The notes: generated from the letters alone by a model not told the origin. Numbered from the stretch's first letter, positions 7,611-16,365 are shown. The stretch is 64,000 nt of DNA from Parasporobacterium sp. (GCA_017459985.1 JAFUBX010000004.1:1-64000); one strand, 5' to 3'. Numbers and translations are program-made.

Positions 7611-8513
7611 TTATATGCTGTTGGGCCACCGGATCAGACTGGTGCAGCAGTCGATCAGAGCGTTCAGTCCGGGGGATTTGTTATGGGCCCACCAGGCCAG
7701 AACAATGGAATGGGTATCCGGGACGATCAGATGCCGCATGTCCGGAAGCTTCAGAGGATTCAGCCAGGAATCGCAGATGAAGAACCCCTCATTCATGCCC
7801 ACCGCCATCAGCACATCTTCCAGGGTATCTTTGAAGATCACATTGGGCTGCAGCCCCAGCCGGTGACACAGGTTCATATTATTCTGATGGGCGTCAATGG
7901 CAACCTTGGAGGACAGGGTGAGCAGCGGGAGATCACGGAAATCCGCCGGTTCCAGGCCGGGCTTTCTGGCCACCGGGCTGTCCACAGAATACAGAAACAC
8001 CTTGGGGATCCGGGCAATCTCCCGGAATTTCAGTTCATGGGACTGGGCGTAGATCAGAATATCATTGGCCAGGCAGATCACCGCGTCCAGTTCCCCCTTT
8101 TCCAGCTTGGAGTCTCCGCCGGGGTTGAAGCAGGAATGGAATTCCACATCCGCATGGCAGGGAGAATCCTTCATATACTGACGGATCTGGTGAAATTCAT
8201 CCCAGAGATGCCATTTTGCCAGCACGCCCAGATGAAGAACATTGACATTTTCGGCCGAAACGCTTTTGGCCTTGGTGTAGGCGGAGTCAAAGGCGGTCTT
8301 CTGGTTGGAAAAATGATTGTACATGATCTCCCCGGCGGGGGTCAGTTCCATTCCCCGGGAGCCGCGGTAGAACAGCTTCAGGCCCAGTTCCTCCTCCAGC
8401 AGCATGATCTGTTTGCTGATGGCGGGAGGGGAAACATACAGGTCGGCGGATGTTTTGGTGATGCTTTTTGTTTCCGCTACATGAAGAAAATACTGGGTCT
8501 GCAGATAAGTCAT
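7611..8513 (-). CDS. LysR-family transcriptional regulator
   Basis: A 300-residue LysR-type regulator. Residues 1-60 form the winged helix-turn-helix, with ITKTSADLYVSPPAISKQIM, then LEEELGLKLFYRGSRGMELT as the usual wing. From about residue 90 a periplasmic-binding-protein-like effector domain follows. It is transcribed away from the C_GCAxxG_C_C gene and the liv operon, the classic arrangement for a LysR protein that senses a substrate of the divergent operon. The effector cannot be read from sequence. A second LysR protein of another subgroup is encoded at 17362-18276. Confidence 0.9.
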   Translation of the reverse strand: MTYLQTQYFLHVAETKSITKTSADLYVSPPAISKQIMLLEEELGLKLFYRGSRGMELTPAGEIMYNHFSNQKTAFDSAYTKAKSVSAENVNVLHLGVLAKWHLWDEFHQIRQYMKDSPCHADVEFHSCFNPGGDSKLEKGELDAVICLANDILIYAQSHELKFREIARIPKVFLYSVDSPVARKPGLEPADFRDLPLLTLSSKVAIDAHQNNMNLCHRLGLQPNVIFKDTLEDVLMAVGMNEGFFICDSWLNPLKLPDMRHLIVPDTHSIVLAWWAHNKSPGLNALIDCCTSLIRWPNSI

Positions 8514-8677
8514 GATGCACCTCTTTAACTAAAAGGTTAACAGATTTAACGAAACGAATTATAGCAAAAGACAGGGGAAAATGCTACATTTAACACGAAA
8601 ATACACAAAAATTGCCGTTACAGGCAGGCTTTGATTGTAACAAATTACTTTCATCACAAAGGAATGGGGGAAGTAAA
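8514..8677. promoter_or_regulatory. Divergent control region between lysR and the liv operon
   Basis: This AT-rich 164-base gap lies between two head-to-head transcription units. It contains GGTTAACAGATTTAAC near 8536 and TTGTAACAAATTAC near 8635, which could be LysR boxes (T-N11-A type), but none is clear enough to assign. Assigned by position and composition only. Confidence 0.45.
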
Positions 8678-9064
8678 ATGCTGGATTTGAATGCGGTGGA
8701 ATGGCTGGGCGCACCGGAAAGAAAACCGGGGGAGCCGGAGCATCTGAACTGTTTTCAGAGAACGTTGATGCCAAACTGCCGGATCCTGGGGATCAGCGAG
8801 GAAGAGGCCAAACGGATGGGAACCTATTTCGGAGGCGGAATGAGGGCCCAGGGAACCTGCGGCCCGGTCAATGCGGTATTGCTTCTTCTGGGAGAAATCT
8901 ACGGGAATGACCAGGCGTCAGCCGATAAGGGAAAGGAATTCCTGATCGAATTCGCGAAGGCCAACGGCAGCTGGCTGTGCAGCGATATCCGGGACGAGGA
9001 ACACAAACACTGTGAAGCGGCAATTGAATTTGCGAAAGCATATATTGAACGTATCAGAGGTTAG
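8678..9064 (+). CDS. C_GCAxxG_C_C family redox-type protein
   Basis: A 128-residue protein of the family named for its conserved cysteines. Visible are NCRILGISEEEAKRMG near residue 31, then GGGMRAQGTCGPVNAVLL and a C-terminal pair in SWLCSDIRDEEHKHCE. Such proteins occur in strict anaerobes and are thought to carry a redox or metal centre, but their role is not established. The ATG at 8678 follows GGAATGGGGGAAG. It is the first gene of the operon and lies 11 bases before livG, so it is cotranscribed with the transporter and may act on the imported compound. Confidence 0.8.
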   Translation: MLDLNAVEWLGAPERKPGEPEHLNCFQRTLMPNCRILGISEEEAKRMGTYFGGGMRAQGTCGPVNAVLLLLGEIYGNDQASADKGKEFLIEFAKANGSWLCSDIRDEEHKHCEAAIEFAKAYIERIRG

Positions 9065-9075
9065 GAGGCGGTGAA

Positions 9076-9840
9076 TTGGGAACAATACTCTCATTGAAAA
9101 ATGTATGTAAGTACTTCGGTGGAGTGAAGGCGATCCAGGGTCTGAGCATTGATGTGGAAGAGGGGATTGTACATGGCCTGATCGGCCCGAACGGATCCGG
9201 AAAGACCACCTGCTTCAATGTGATCAGCGGCGTCTACGCCCCCACCAGCGGGAATGTGATTTTCCGCGGGGAGGATATCTCCGGGCTCAAGCCCAATCTG
9301 ATTGCACAGAAGGGCATTTCCAGAACCTTCCAGATCCCCAAGACCATGGACAAACTCAGTGTCCTGGAGAATGTGGAAGCCGGCAGATACGGCAGGACAA
9401 AGCTGGATATCGGAGGCACCTTCTTCCATGTTCCGTTTGTGAAAAGCAAACAGGAAAAGGCCATCGAAGAATACGCCATGAATCTGCTGGAATTCGTCGG
9501 GATCCAGGACAAAGCAGCCAAGATGGCAGGGGAACTGGCCTGGGCGGACCAGCAGCTTCTTCAGATTGCAAGGGCCATGGCCATGGAACCCAAACTCCTT
9601 CTGCTGGATGAGCCGACCTCCGGTATGGGTATGGAAGAATCCGAGCAGATGGAACGGATCATCGGAGAAGTCAAGAAGCAGGGAATCACGATCATTCTGA
9701 TCGCCCATGACGTCAAGCTCGTGACCCGGACTTCGGACAGAGTAACAGCAATCGAATTTGGAGAGAAGATCGCGGAAGGGACTCCGGAAGAAGTCCAGAA
9801 GGATCCAAAGGTGGTGGAAGCATATCTTGGAACAGACTAA
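9076..9840 (+). CDS. livG: Branched-chain-amino-acid-type ABC importer, ATP-binding protein LivG
   Basis: A 254-residue ATPase with Walker A GPNGSGKTTC near residue 37, an LivG-type insertion, and Walker B LLLLDEPTSGMG near 175, followed by the switch histidine in ILIAHDVKLV. The usual LSGGQ signature is replaced by MAGELAWADQQLLQIARAMA, a divergent form often seen in LivG-like subunits. It energises uptake through LivH and LivM at the inner face of the membrane. The TTG at 9076 is taken as start because AGGAGG ends seven bases before it and no other start is in frame. The substrate need not be an amino acid; this transporter class also carries urea, amides and aromatic acids. Confidence 0.9.
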   Translation: MGTILSLKNVCKYFGGVKAIQGLSIDVEEGIVHGLIGPNGSGKTTCFNVISGVYAPTSGNVIFRGEDISGLKPNLIAQKGISRTFQIPKTMDKLSVLENVEAGRYGRTKLDIGGTFFHVPFVKSKQEKAIEEYAMNLLEFVGIQDKAAKMAGELAWADQQLLQIARAMAMEPKLLLLDEPTSGMGMEESEQMERIIGEVKKQGITIILIAHDVKLVTRTSDRVTAIEFGEKIAEGTPEEVQKDPKVVEAYLGTD

Positions 9841-10546
9841 TACATTATTAAAAATAGAAAATCTCAGTGTTTATTACGGACCGATCTGCGCGGTAAAGAA
9901 GATCGATCTGGAAGTGAAGCAGGGAGAGATCGTAGCGGTCCTGGGAGCCAACGGCGCCGGCAAGAGCACCATGGTCAATACCATCATAGGACTGATGAAG
10001 GCAAAGACCGGTTCGATACAGTTTGACGGAAAAGAACTCACGAAAATGCGGACGGATCAGATCATCCAGTCCGGGATCTCGGTGGTTCCCGAAGGCCGGG
10101 GCATGCTGTCGGAGATGACAGTCATGGAGAATCTGCAGATGGGCGTGTACCATCATAAGGTGGATTTCAACTCCAATCTGGAAATGATCTTCTCCTATTT
10201 CCCGAGGCTGAAGGAACGGCAGTGGCAGAAGGCGGGAACCCTCTCCGGCGGAGAACAGCAGATGCTTGCCATCGGCAGATCCATCATCGGAGGCCCCAAG
10301 CTTCTTCTGATGGACGAGCTGAGCCTGGCCCTTTCTCCGCTGTACGTGGACAATATTTTCAAAACACTGGTGCAGTTAAGAAATGAAAAGGGATTTACGA
10401 TCCTTCTGGCGGAGCAGAACGCCAGAAAGGCTCTGCAGTATTCCGACAGAGCTTACGTGCTGGATCTCGGAAAGACTGTTATGGACGGCAGGTCTTCAGA
10501 GCTGATGGACGATCCCTTTGTACAGAAGGCTTATCTGGGGGCATAA
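9827..10546 (+). CDS. livF: Branched-chain-amino-acid-type ABC importer, ATP-binding protein LivF
   Basis: A 239-residue ATPase with Walker A GANGAGKSTM, Q-loop region VVPEGRGMLSEMTV, signature LSGGEQQMLAIGRS and Walker B LLLMDELSLALSPL. LivF proteins normally read DEPSLGLAP there, so Leu replaces the Pro after the catalytic Glu, and Ala and Ser replace Gly and Ala. The switch histidine position is Gln (LLAEQNA), normal for LivF. The likely start is TTG 9827, which overlaps the end of livG by 14 bases and follows GGTGGTGGAAG; earlier codons read into livG and are basic and unlike the family. Partner of LivG in the same importer. Confidence 0.88.
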   Translation: MEQTNTLLKIENLSVYYGPICAVKKIDLEVKQGEIVAVLGANGAGKSTMVNTIIGLMKAKTGSIQFDGKELTKMRTDQIIQSGISVVPEGRGMLSEMTVMENLQMGVYHHKVDFNSNLEMIFSYFPRLKERQWQKAGTLSGGEQQMLAIGRSIIGGPKLLLMDELSLALSPLYVDNIFKTLVQLRNEKGFTILLAEQNARKALQYSDRAYVLDLGKTVMDGRSSELMDDPFVQKAYLGA

Positions 10547-10582
10547 CGGGGATCCCCGGACAAATAAACAGGGAGGAATTAC

Positions 10583-11461
10583 ATGGAACTGTTTCTGGCA
10601 CAATTAGTAAGCGGTCTTTCCACCGGCGGCATCTATGCGTTGCTGGTTCTGGGAATGAACCTGATCACATTGGTCCGCAATGTGGTGCATCACGGTTTTT
10701 CACATACCTGTATTTTTACCATGGCCGTCGGCTGGCTGGTCTATAATAAAACGGGCATGCCCTGGCTGGCATTTCTGGCCATGTTCGCAGCGGGCGTCCT
10801 GGTGACCGTGCTTTCGGAACCGTTGTTCCGGCCGCTGTCCAAACGAGGAGCCGACCTGGAGACCATCGTACTGGCCATGGGAATCGGCATCATTCTGTCC
10901 GAGCTGATCGTCAACTTCTTTAATTCCGGACAGGTCTTAAGCTTCAATGATGAAATGAAGATCTTCACGACGAAATTCCAGGTGGGAGCCATCACAGTGT
11001 CTGTGGCAAGTATTGTGGCGCTGGTCGCCTGCGTCGTGATCGCCATCATCATTTCCACCTATCTGTTCAAGAGCTCGGAAGGCCGTGCCATGCGGGCCAT
11101 GGCCCAGAACCTCAGGGTCGCCAAGATGCTGGGCGTTCCCTTCGGCAAGACCGGCGTGCTGGGCTTTCTGATCGCGGGACTTCTGGCTGCCTGCATCGGC
11201 GTCATCTGCATCATGTGCCTGGGCTACTGCAACGCGGAAATGGGCGACAGCTTCGCCACCAAGGCGGTTATCCTGATGCTCTTCGCGGGACAGGGAGATA
11301 TCAAGGGCGGCATCCTTTCCTCCATCCTCATGGGTGTGGTGGAGGCCATGGCGCTGGCGTATCTTCCCGGCAGATGGGCAGAGGCGATTTTCTACGGTTT
11401 CATGATGGTCATCATTATCATCAAGCCGAACGGACTGTTTGCCCGGAAGGCAAAGAATTAG
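10583..11461 (+). CDS. livH: Branched-chain-amino-acid-type ABC importer, permease LivH
   Basis: A 292-residue integral membrane permease. It opens with the LivH hallmark QLVSGLSTGGIYALLVLGMN and carries about eight hydrophobic segments. The coupling region reads SSEGRAMRAMAQNLRVAKML, where the cytoplasmic loop contacts the ATPases. It lies 36 bases after livF with a GGGAGGAATT ribosome site. It pairs with LivM to form the channel for the bound substrate delivered by the 12452-13624 binding protein. Confidence 0.92.
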   Translation: MELFLAQLVSGLSTGGIYALLVLGMNLITLVRNVVHHGFSHTCIFTMAVGWLVYNKTGMPWLAFLAMFAAGVLVTVLSEPLFRPLSKRGADLETIVLAMGIGIILSELIVNFFNSGQVLSFNDEMKIFTTKFQVGAITVSVASIVALVACVVIAIIISTYLFKSSEGRAMRAMAQNLRVAKMLGVPFGKTGVLGFLIAGLLAACIGVICIMCLGYCNAEMGDSFATKAVILMLFAGQGDIKGGILSSILMGVVEAMALAYLPGRWAEAIFYGFMMVIIIIKPNGLFARKAKN

Positions 11462-11477
11462 AAGGGAGGGAACGGAC

Positions 11478-12350
11478 ATGTCATCAGGCTTAGCATATTT
11501 TATTACGTTGGTTATCGTTTATATACTGGTCGTATGGGGCGCTCTGATTCCTTTCCGTGCCGGCCTTCTGTATAACGGAACGGTTTACGTCATGGCCATC
11601 GGCGGCTATACGGCAGGATTTCTGAGCAAGACCTTCGGACTGAATTTCTGGCTGTGCATTATCGCGGCCATCATCACAGGACTGATCTTCGGATTTATCC
11701 CCGCCCTGGGATTTGCCCGGACGAATGGCATCGTAACGGCCATATCGTCCATGGCGCTGATCTTTATCATACAGTCGATCATCAAGAATATCGATTTTCT
11801 GGGCGGCACCAGAGGCCTCCGGGGAATCGCAAAGGTTCCGGCGCTTCCGTGGTTCGCGATCATCATCCTGATCATATTCGGAGCATTCCTGTACCGGCTG
11901 TTCAACTCCCGGATCGGAAGGGCCTGGGAAGCCATTGCGACGGATCCCCAGATGGCCCAGACCCTGGGCGTGGATACCCGGAAAATGACGGTCATCGCCC
12001 TGACCTTAAGCTCGGTATTTGCCGCAGTGGGCGGAGCGGTCTTCGCCTTCAACATCCGGGTGATCTATCCGGGAACCTTCAGCTTCACATTCCTTCTGAA
12101 TGTCATGACCATGCTGTTCGTGGGCGGCAGATTCACCCAGTGGGGCGTCATCATTTCCGCACCGCTTCTGTGGAGCATCAATGTCTACATGCCGGAAGCA
12201 GTCCAGAAGCTGAGTAACTATATCTTTGCAGGACTTCTGATCATCGTCCTGATGCTGCGGCCGGAGGGACTGGTCACCAGAAAGATGATCCTGTCGGTGA
12301 AGAATTTCTTCAAGGGACTGTTTAAGAAGAAGGCCCGGGAAACAGTCTGA
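11478..12350 (+). CDS. livM: Branched-chain-amino-acid-type ABC importer, permease LivM
   Basis: A 290-residue permease. It has the LivM pattern: an early ALIPFRAGLLYNGTVYVMAI, then VTAISSMALIFIIQSIIKN, GGTRGLRGI and the coupling loop SRIGRAWEAIATDPQMAQTL. The ATG at 11478 follows GAAGGGAGGGAACGG, and 16 bases separate it from livH. The C-terminus ends with a short basic tail (KGLFKKKARETV). Forms the membrane channel with LivH. Confidence 0.92.
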   Translation: MSSGLAYFITLVIVYILVVWGALIPFRAGLLYNGTVYVMAIGGYTAGFLSKTFGLNFWLCIIAAIITGLIFGFIPALGFARTNGIVTAISSMALIFIIQSIIKNIDFLGGTRGLRGIAKVPALPWFAIIILIIFGAFLYRLFNSRIGRAWEAIATDPQMAQTLGVDTRKMTVIALTLSSVFAAVGGAVFAFNIRVIYPGTFSFTFLLNVMTMLFVGGRFTQWGVIISAPLLWSINVYMPEAVQKLSNYIFAGLLIIVLMLRPEGLVTRKMILSVKNFFKGLFKKKARETV

Positions 12351-12357
12351 TCCGGGT

Positions 12358-12409
12358 GCCGGCGTTTGCGGCCGGCCTGCTGCAGATATGAACTGTACCG
12401 CGGGTACAG
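12358..12409 (+). promoter_or_regulatory. Paired hairpins between livM and the binding-protein gene
   Basis: GCCGGC at 12358-12363 pairs with GCCGGC at 12371-12376, and CTGTACC at 12393-12399 pairs with GGTACAG at 12403-12409 around GCG. Neither has a U run. Such stem-loops often protect the downstream mRNA of a highly expressed binding protein; the second could also be an operator. Confidence 0.45.
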
Positions 12410-12451
12410 AACATATAAAATAAGCTTATTTTATGTGAAAGGAGAAAATTT

Positions 12452-13624
12452 ATGAAAAAGGTTTTGGCAATTGTGATTGCAGTAATGATGCTTTCCAGCC
12501 TGATGGCAGGGTTCGCATTTGCTGCAGAAGACGGCGCTGAAGGCGGCGCAGTTGCTGTAACGGAATGGGAGATCCCGGTTCTTTCCGCAATCACCGGTCC
12601 GGTGTCCTTCGTTGGTGAGCCGGCAATCTGGGCAGCCAACTATGCTGCTGAGAAGATCAATGAGGCAGGCGGCATTGAAGGCGTTCCGGTTAAGATCGTT
12701 CCCTACGATACGGAATTTGATCCGCAGAAGGGGATGCAGTATATTACCCAGCTCCAGGATACGGCGCTGTTCATCGGCGGCTGTGTGGCTGCTCCGGTCT
12801 GTGAAGCAGAAGCTCAGGTTCTTTATGAAGAGCACATCCCGAACATCGGATCCTATGTGTCTTCCGCACTGGATGAGTATGCTCCGTATATCTGCGCATA
12901 TATGGGCGACTCCGAAATCCTTGACCTGGAACTGTGCAAGGAATGGATGGCTGCAAAGGGCTATGAGAAGCTCGTGATGTTCTATTCACCGGATGACACC
13001 GCTCAGGCAGCAACCGTGGATAGATTTGCACAGGAAGTTCCGGAATACCTTGGCGCTGTGGAAGTTCCGACAGGAACCATCGACTGCGGCCCGCTGGCTG
13101 TTCAGGCTATGAACATGGGCGCTGACGCTTTCTGGCTTGGCTGCCGTACAGAGGAAGCCTCCAAGGTCTGCAAGGAACTGGTGGAGCGTGGTGCTGTGGA
13201 AAGCGGAGAGCAGATCTGTGCAACCTTCTCAGCTATGGGCGCAGGATTCCTGGAGATCGCAGGCGAGACCGCGGAAGGCACCTATGCATACAACATGCTG
13301 GATGTCAATTGCCCGGACGAGACCTGGCAGGAACTGTCTGAGGCTTACAAGGCAGATCACAACGGAGATGCTCCGACCTATCCGCCGATTCAGGGATTCT
13401 ACAACATGATCGTTGCTCTGAAGGCCTGCTTCGAAGATCTGGGAATTACCGGTGATCCGGCTGTTCTGCAGGAAGAGCGGGAAGCCATCGCTGAGTGGCT
13501 GAACAATTCTCCGGAGATCGAAGGATGCCAGGGAACCTTCTCATGGGTCAACGGCGTTATGCAGATCGAAGCTCCTGTTGTTCAGGTACAGGATGGCAAC
13601 TATGTTGTCGTAACAATGGAATAA
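12452..13624 (+). CDS. Exported substrate-binding protein of the Liv-type importer
   Basis: A 390-residue type I periplasmic-binding-fold protein (Peripla_BP_6). A signal peptide covers about residues 1-25, ending AGFAFA before AEDG. The mature part starts with EIPVLSAITGPVSFVGEPAI and has INEAGGIEGVPVKIVPYDTE, both typical of LivJ-like ligand-binding domains. There is no lipobox cysteine, which is unusual because Gram-positive binding proteins are normally lipid-anchored; it may be held otherwise or released. It has a strong site (AAAGGAGAAAA) and follows livM closely, with a terminator after it. The ligand is unknown; genes after it point to a non-amino-acid organic compound. Confidence 0.88.
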   Translation: MKKVLAIVIAVMMLSSLMAGFAFAAEDGAEGGAVAVTEWEIPVLSAITGPVSFVGEPAIWAANYAAEKINEAGGIEGVPVKIVPYDTEFDPQKGMQYITQLQDTALFIGGCVAAPVCEAEAQVLYEEHIPNIGSYVSSALDEYAPYICAYMGDSEILDLELCKEWMAAKGYEKLVMFYSPDDTAQAATVDRFAQEVPEYLGAVEVPTGTIDCGPLAVQAMNMGADAFWLGCRTEEASKVCKELVERGAVESGEQICATFSAMGAGFLEIAGETAEGTYAYNMLDVNCPDETWQELSEAYKADHNGDAPTYPPIQGFYNMIVALKACFEDLGITGDPAVLQEEREAIAEWLNNSPEIEGCQGTFSWVNGVMQIEAPVVQVQDGNYVVVTME

Positions 13625-13645
13625 GATCCATACGGGGAATATCAA

Positions 13646-13675
13646 TATAGCCGGCGTTATGCCGGCTATATTTTT
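13646..13675 (+). terminator. Rho-independent terminator after the liv-type operon
   Basis: TATAGCCGGC at 13646-13655 pairs perfectly with GCCGGCTATA at 13661-13670 around GTTAT, followed by five T. It closes the 8678-13624 operon. Confidence 0.9.
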
Positions 13676-13737
13676 AAAGTTTTCGGCCGGATCAGGAATG
13701 GACCGGGACCGGATTTGCCGGATGAAAGGAGAGTACG

Positions 13738-15126
13738 ATGGAGAATCATCCGTTTTATGCAAAAGGGGAAGGAAATAACGGTTATATCAAAAATCTGGAG
13801 GTCTGCTCCTTCAGTGATATGGACGGGAACTGCGGCATGTTCCAGATGCAGCTGTACCGGACGGAGGATGGCAGGTATTATCTGTACGGGTGCTGCTTCG
13901 GCGGGACCCAGAACGGGATCATGATCAGTGAGGTGACGGATCCGTATCATCCCCGGTTCGTCCGGCATTTCCCGCTGCTGGATCCGGAAATATATCCGAC
14001 GACCAACAGTCCCAAGCTGCAGATCGCCGAGGATCTGATGATCGTGGCCATGAGCAGCGGCAGCGGTCCGGATTCGCTGGTGCAGTATGATCCGGGATCC
14101 ATCCGCTCGGAGGCGGGGATCCGGATCTACAGCCTGAAGAAGGATCCGGAGAATCCGGAATTTCTCTCCTACTGGGACTGCGGTCTGTCCAATGTCATGG
14201 GCGTTCACCGGTTTATGTATAACGGGGGACGCTATGTGCATCTGTCCTGCGACTGTGTTGGATTCGAGGGCCTCATTTACCGGATCCTGGATATCGAAGA
14301 TCCGTATCATCCGGTGGAAGTCGGCAGATGGTGGCGGCCGGATCAGTTTGCGGACGGGTATCCCGGGAGAACCTTTGATCCCGGAGCTCCCCATGTGCCC
14401 TCTTTCATGGATAAGGGATGGCTCCATGGCCCGCCCTTTGTCCGGGACGGGATCGCTTACTGCGGCTATGGCGGAGCCGGCCTGGTGATCCTGGATGTCC
14501 ATGACGTGACCCGCCCCAGATGTCTGGGGGAACTGAAGCTGATGCCTGCATTTTCCAGCGAACTGGCGGGCGCCAGGACCCATACGGCCCTTCCGCTTCC
14601 CGGCCGTGATCTGGTGGTGGCACAAAATGAAGGGGAACGGTTCCAGTTCTTTACGCCGGACCGGATCAAACATCCCCAGGCATTGAACAATATCCATATG
14701 ATCGATGTCAGCGATCCTTCCCGCCCGACGTTGATTGCGGAGTTTCCATACCCGGAAGTGCCGGAAGAGTTTCCGTATCCGAATTTCAATACCGCCGGAC
14801 TGGGGGTACAGGGTCCCTTCGGTCCCCACAATCTGCATGAACCCATGAGCAATAAGCCCTGGCTGGAGCAGAGAGGGGACCGGGTGTACTGCTGCTACTT
14901 CCATGCGGGACTCCGGGTCTATGATGTGTCGGATCCTTATTATATCAAGGAGATCGCCTACTTTATCCCGCCAAACCCCAACAAGAAACCGGAAGAGTCC
15001 TACTTCCCGGGGTTCAAGGGGCCCCGGCTGGCAGTGACGGAGGACATTGTTGTGGATGACCGGGGATATATCATCATTGATGCCCTGGACGACGGATTCT
15101 ATATTCTGAAGATGAAGGAAGGATGA
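13738..15126 (+). CDS. LVIVD-repeat (beta-propeller-like) cytoplasmic protein
   Basis: A 462-residue protein without a signal peptide. Blocks of the form GLVILDVHDVTRPRCLGEL, NNIHMIDVSDPSRPTLIAEF and GLRVYDVSDPYYIKEIAYF recur through its length and match LVIVD repeats, which build a beta-propeller. Related proteins are found in clusters for uptake and breakdown of organic acids, steroids or sulfur compounds, and the fold is shared with selenium-binding/methanethiol-oxidase proteins, but no catalytic role can be stated. Its ribosome site is AAAGGAGAG. It is the first gene of a set (LVIVD, EthD-like, SDR) downstream of the importer and probably handles the imported substrate. Confidence 0.75.
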   Translation: MENHPFYAKGEGNNGYIKNLEVCSFSDMDGNCGMFQMQLYRTEDGRYYLYGCCFGGTQNGIMISEVTDPYHPRFVRHFPLLDPEIYPTTNSPKLQIAEDLMIVAMSSGSGPDSLVQYDPGSIRSEAGIRIYSLKKDPENPEFLSYWDCGLSNVMGVHRFMYNGGRYVHLSCDCVGFEGLIYRILDIEDPYHPVEVGRWWRPDQFADGYPGRTFDPGAPHVPSFMDKGWLHGPPFVRDGIAYCGYGGAGLVILDVHDVTRPRCLGELKLMPAFSSELAGARTHTALPLPGRDLVVAQNEGERFQFFTPDRIKHPQALNNIHMIDVSDPSRPTLIAEFPYPEVPEEFPYPNFNTAGLGVQGPFGPHNLHEPMSNKPWLEQRGDRVYCCYFHAGLRVYDVSDPYYIKEIAYFIPPNPNKKPEESYFPGFKGPRLAVTEDIVVDDRGYIIIDALDDGFYILKMKEG

Positions 15127-15230
15127 GCTGCCGGCCGCGGCAGAAATCCCCGGATCGCGGCTGCGAACGGACCTGATCGCGGAAGGGGAGATGCTAGCTG
15201 CATCGGAAATGACAGAAAAGGAGAGAGACG

Positions 15231-15989
15231 ATGATACGATCAATGGCGCTGCATACTGTAAATATGGACAATCTTGCGGCCTGCGAACGCTGGTACTGGA
15301 CGAAGCACGGACCGGAGCTGTACCGCAGATATGAACCTTGGCTGGTGCGTTTCGAAAGCTTCCGCGCGGTCGCCGTTCCGGATGCGGAGAAGGTCACTGA
15401 GTACGGGATCACCAACTGGATGGCAACCTCCGGTTACTGGAGGGAAGTTCCGGAGCCGGGGCCGAAGGGGGAAATGAGCCTGTCCACCCCGCCGGAGCAT
15501 GCCTACAGTTTCGGGATTTGCGTTCCGCCCCAGTGCACCGAGGATTATAAAGGAAGCGAGCTGACGCCGGGGGATCTGGCTCCGCTGCGCTGGGTCCAGC
15601 TGTACCGCTGGCCCGAGGGGGTGACCCGGGAAGAGGCGGACCAGTATTATAATGAAATCCTGGCTCCGCAGATCACCGCCTGCGAAGAAGTCCGGCGATT
15701 TTTCAGCTTCCGGGCACTGGAAGAGGATGTCCGGTTCCCCGGAGAATGGACCGAGGAAGCGAAGAAGACGATGAAGGGCGGACCGGAGGATCATCACTGG
15801 GACCGCATGAGCGAGATCTGGTTCTACGGTTTCGAAGACTGGAGAACCTTCCTTACGCGCAGTTTTCCGGCGCCTTCCTGGGCCGTTCGGGATCACTATC
15901 CTTTTGTGGCGCAGAAAGATTTCGTTTCCGGATTCCTGCTGGAACGCCCGGCCTACAACTGGAAACTGGAGAATCATACCTATCTGTAG
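15231..15989 (+). CDS. EthD-like (dimeric alpha-beta barrel) protein
   Basis: A 252-residue protein that looks like two ferredoxin-like alpha-beta halves. The first has ERWYWTKHGPELYRRYEPWL, the second YRWPEGVTREEADQYYNEIL and a matching HYPFVAQKDFVSGFLLE. The W-x3-HGP motif and paired architecture suggest the EthD/dimeric alpha-beta-barrel group, often found with ring-modifying or polyketide-type enzymes. No cofactor motif is seen. The ATG follows AAAGGAGAGAGACG. It lies 104 bases after the LVIVD gene. The substrate is unknown. Similarity is by pattern and should be treated as moderate. Confidence 0.6.
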   Translation: MIRSMALHTVNMDNLAACERWYWTKHGPELYRRYEPWLVRFESFRAVAVPDAEKVTEYGITNWMATSGYWREVPEPGPKGEMSLSTPPEHAYSFGICVPPQCTEDYKGSELTPGDLAPLRWVQLYRWPEGVTREEADQYYNEILAPQITACEEVRRFFSFRALEEDVRFPGEWTEEAKKTMKGGPEDHHWDRMSEIWFYGFEDWRTFLTRSFPAPSWAVRDHYPFVAQKDFVSGFLLERPAYNWKLENHTYL

Positions 15990-16107
15990 GGCAGGTAGGG
16001 CAGCTGCTTTATTCAGGGCGGCTGTGATGAGGTCTCAGCTGCGCCCGGAGCGGCGATGCTTTGGGCGGCGATGCTTCGGGTCGGCGATGCTTCGGGTCGG
16101 CAGCAAG

Positions 16108-16331
16108 TACCGCAATGCTCGACGTTTTTGACAATGCCTGCCGAAAAATTGCAGCATTGCGTGAGATTTTCGGCAGAGCCCCTTCTTAGATCCGGTTTTT
16201 GCCGAAAAATTGCAGCATTGCGTGAGTTTTTCGGCAGACATGGTTCTCTGAGAGCCTCCGTGACGAAAAATTGCAGCAATGCGTGAGATTTTCGACAGTG
16301 CCTGCCGAAAAATTGCAGCATTGCGGTAAAT
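16108..16331. repeat. GCAWTGC five-core palindromic element (copy A)
   Basis: A ~220-bp non-coding element. GCAATGC or GCATTGC cores are centred at 16115, 16157, 16218, 16279 and 16321, giving gaps of 42, 61, 61 and 42 bp. It starts TACCGCAATGC and ends GCATTGCGGTA, so the whole is palindromic. Each inner core is framed by GCCGAAAAATT and TTTTCGGC, which can form a 35-base hairpin. An inverted copy with the same spacing lies at 54450-54670. Confidence 0.8.
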
Positions 16332-16365
16332 CCGCCGGGTCACTGAGAAGCGATCCAACCGGTGA

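Noticed and set aside
13666-15243. Long minus-strand open frame of 525 codons
   Set aside because: It is antisense to the LVIVD gene, has no ribosome site or recognisable motif, and is rich in His, Arg and Ile as expected of a shadow of a GC-rich gene.
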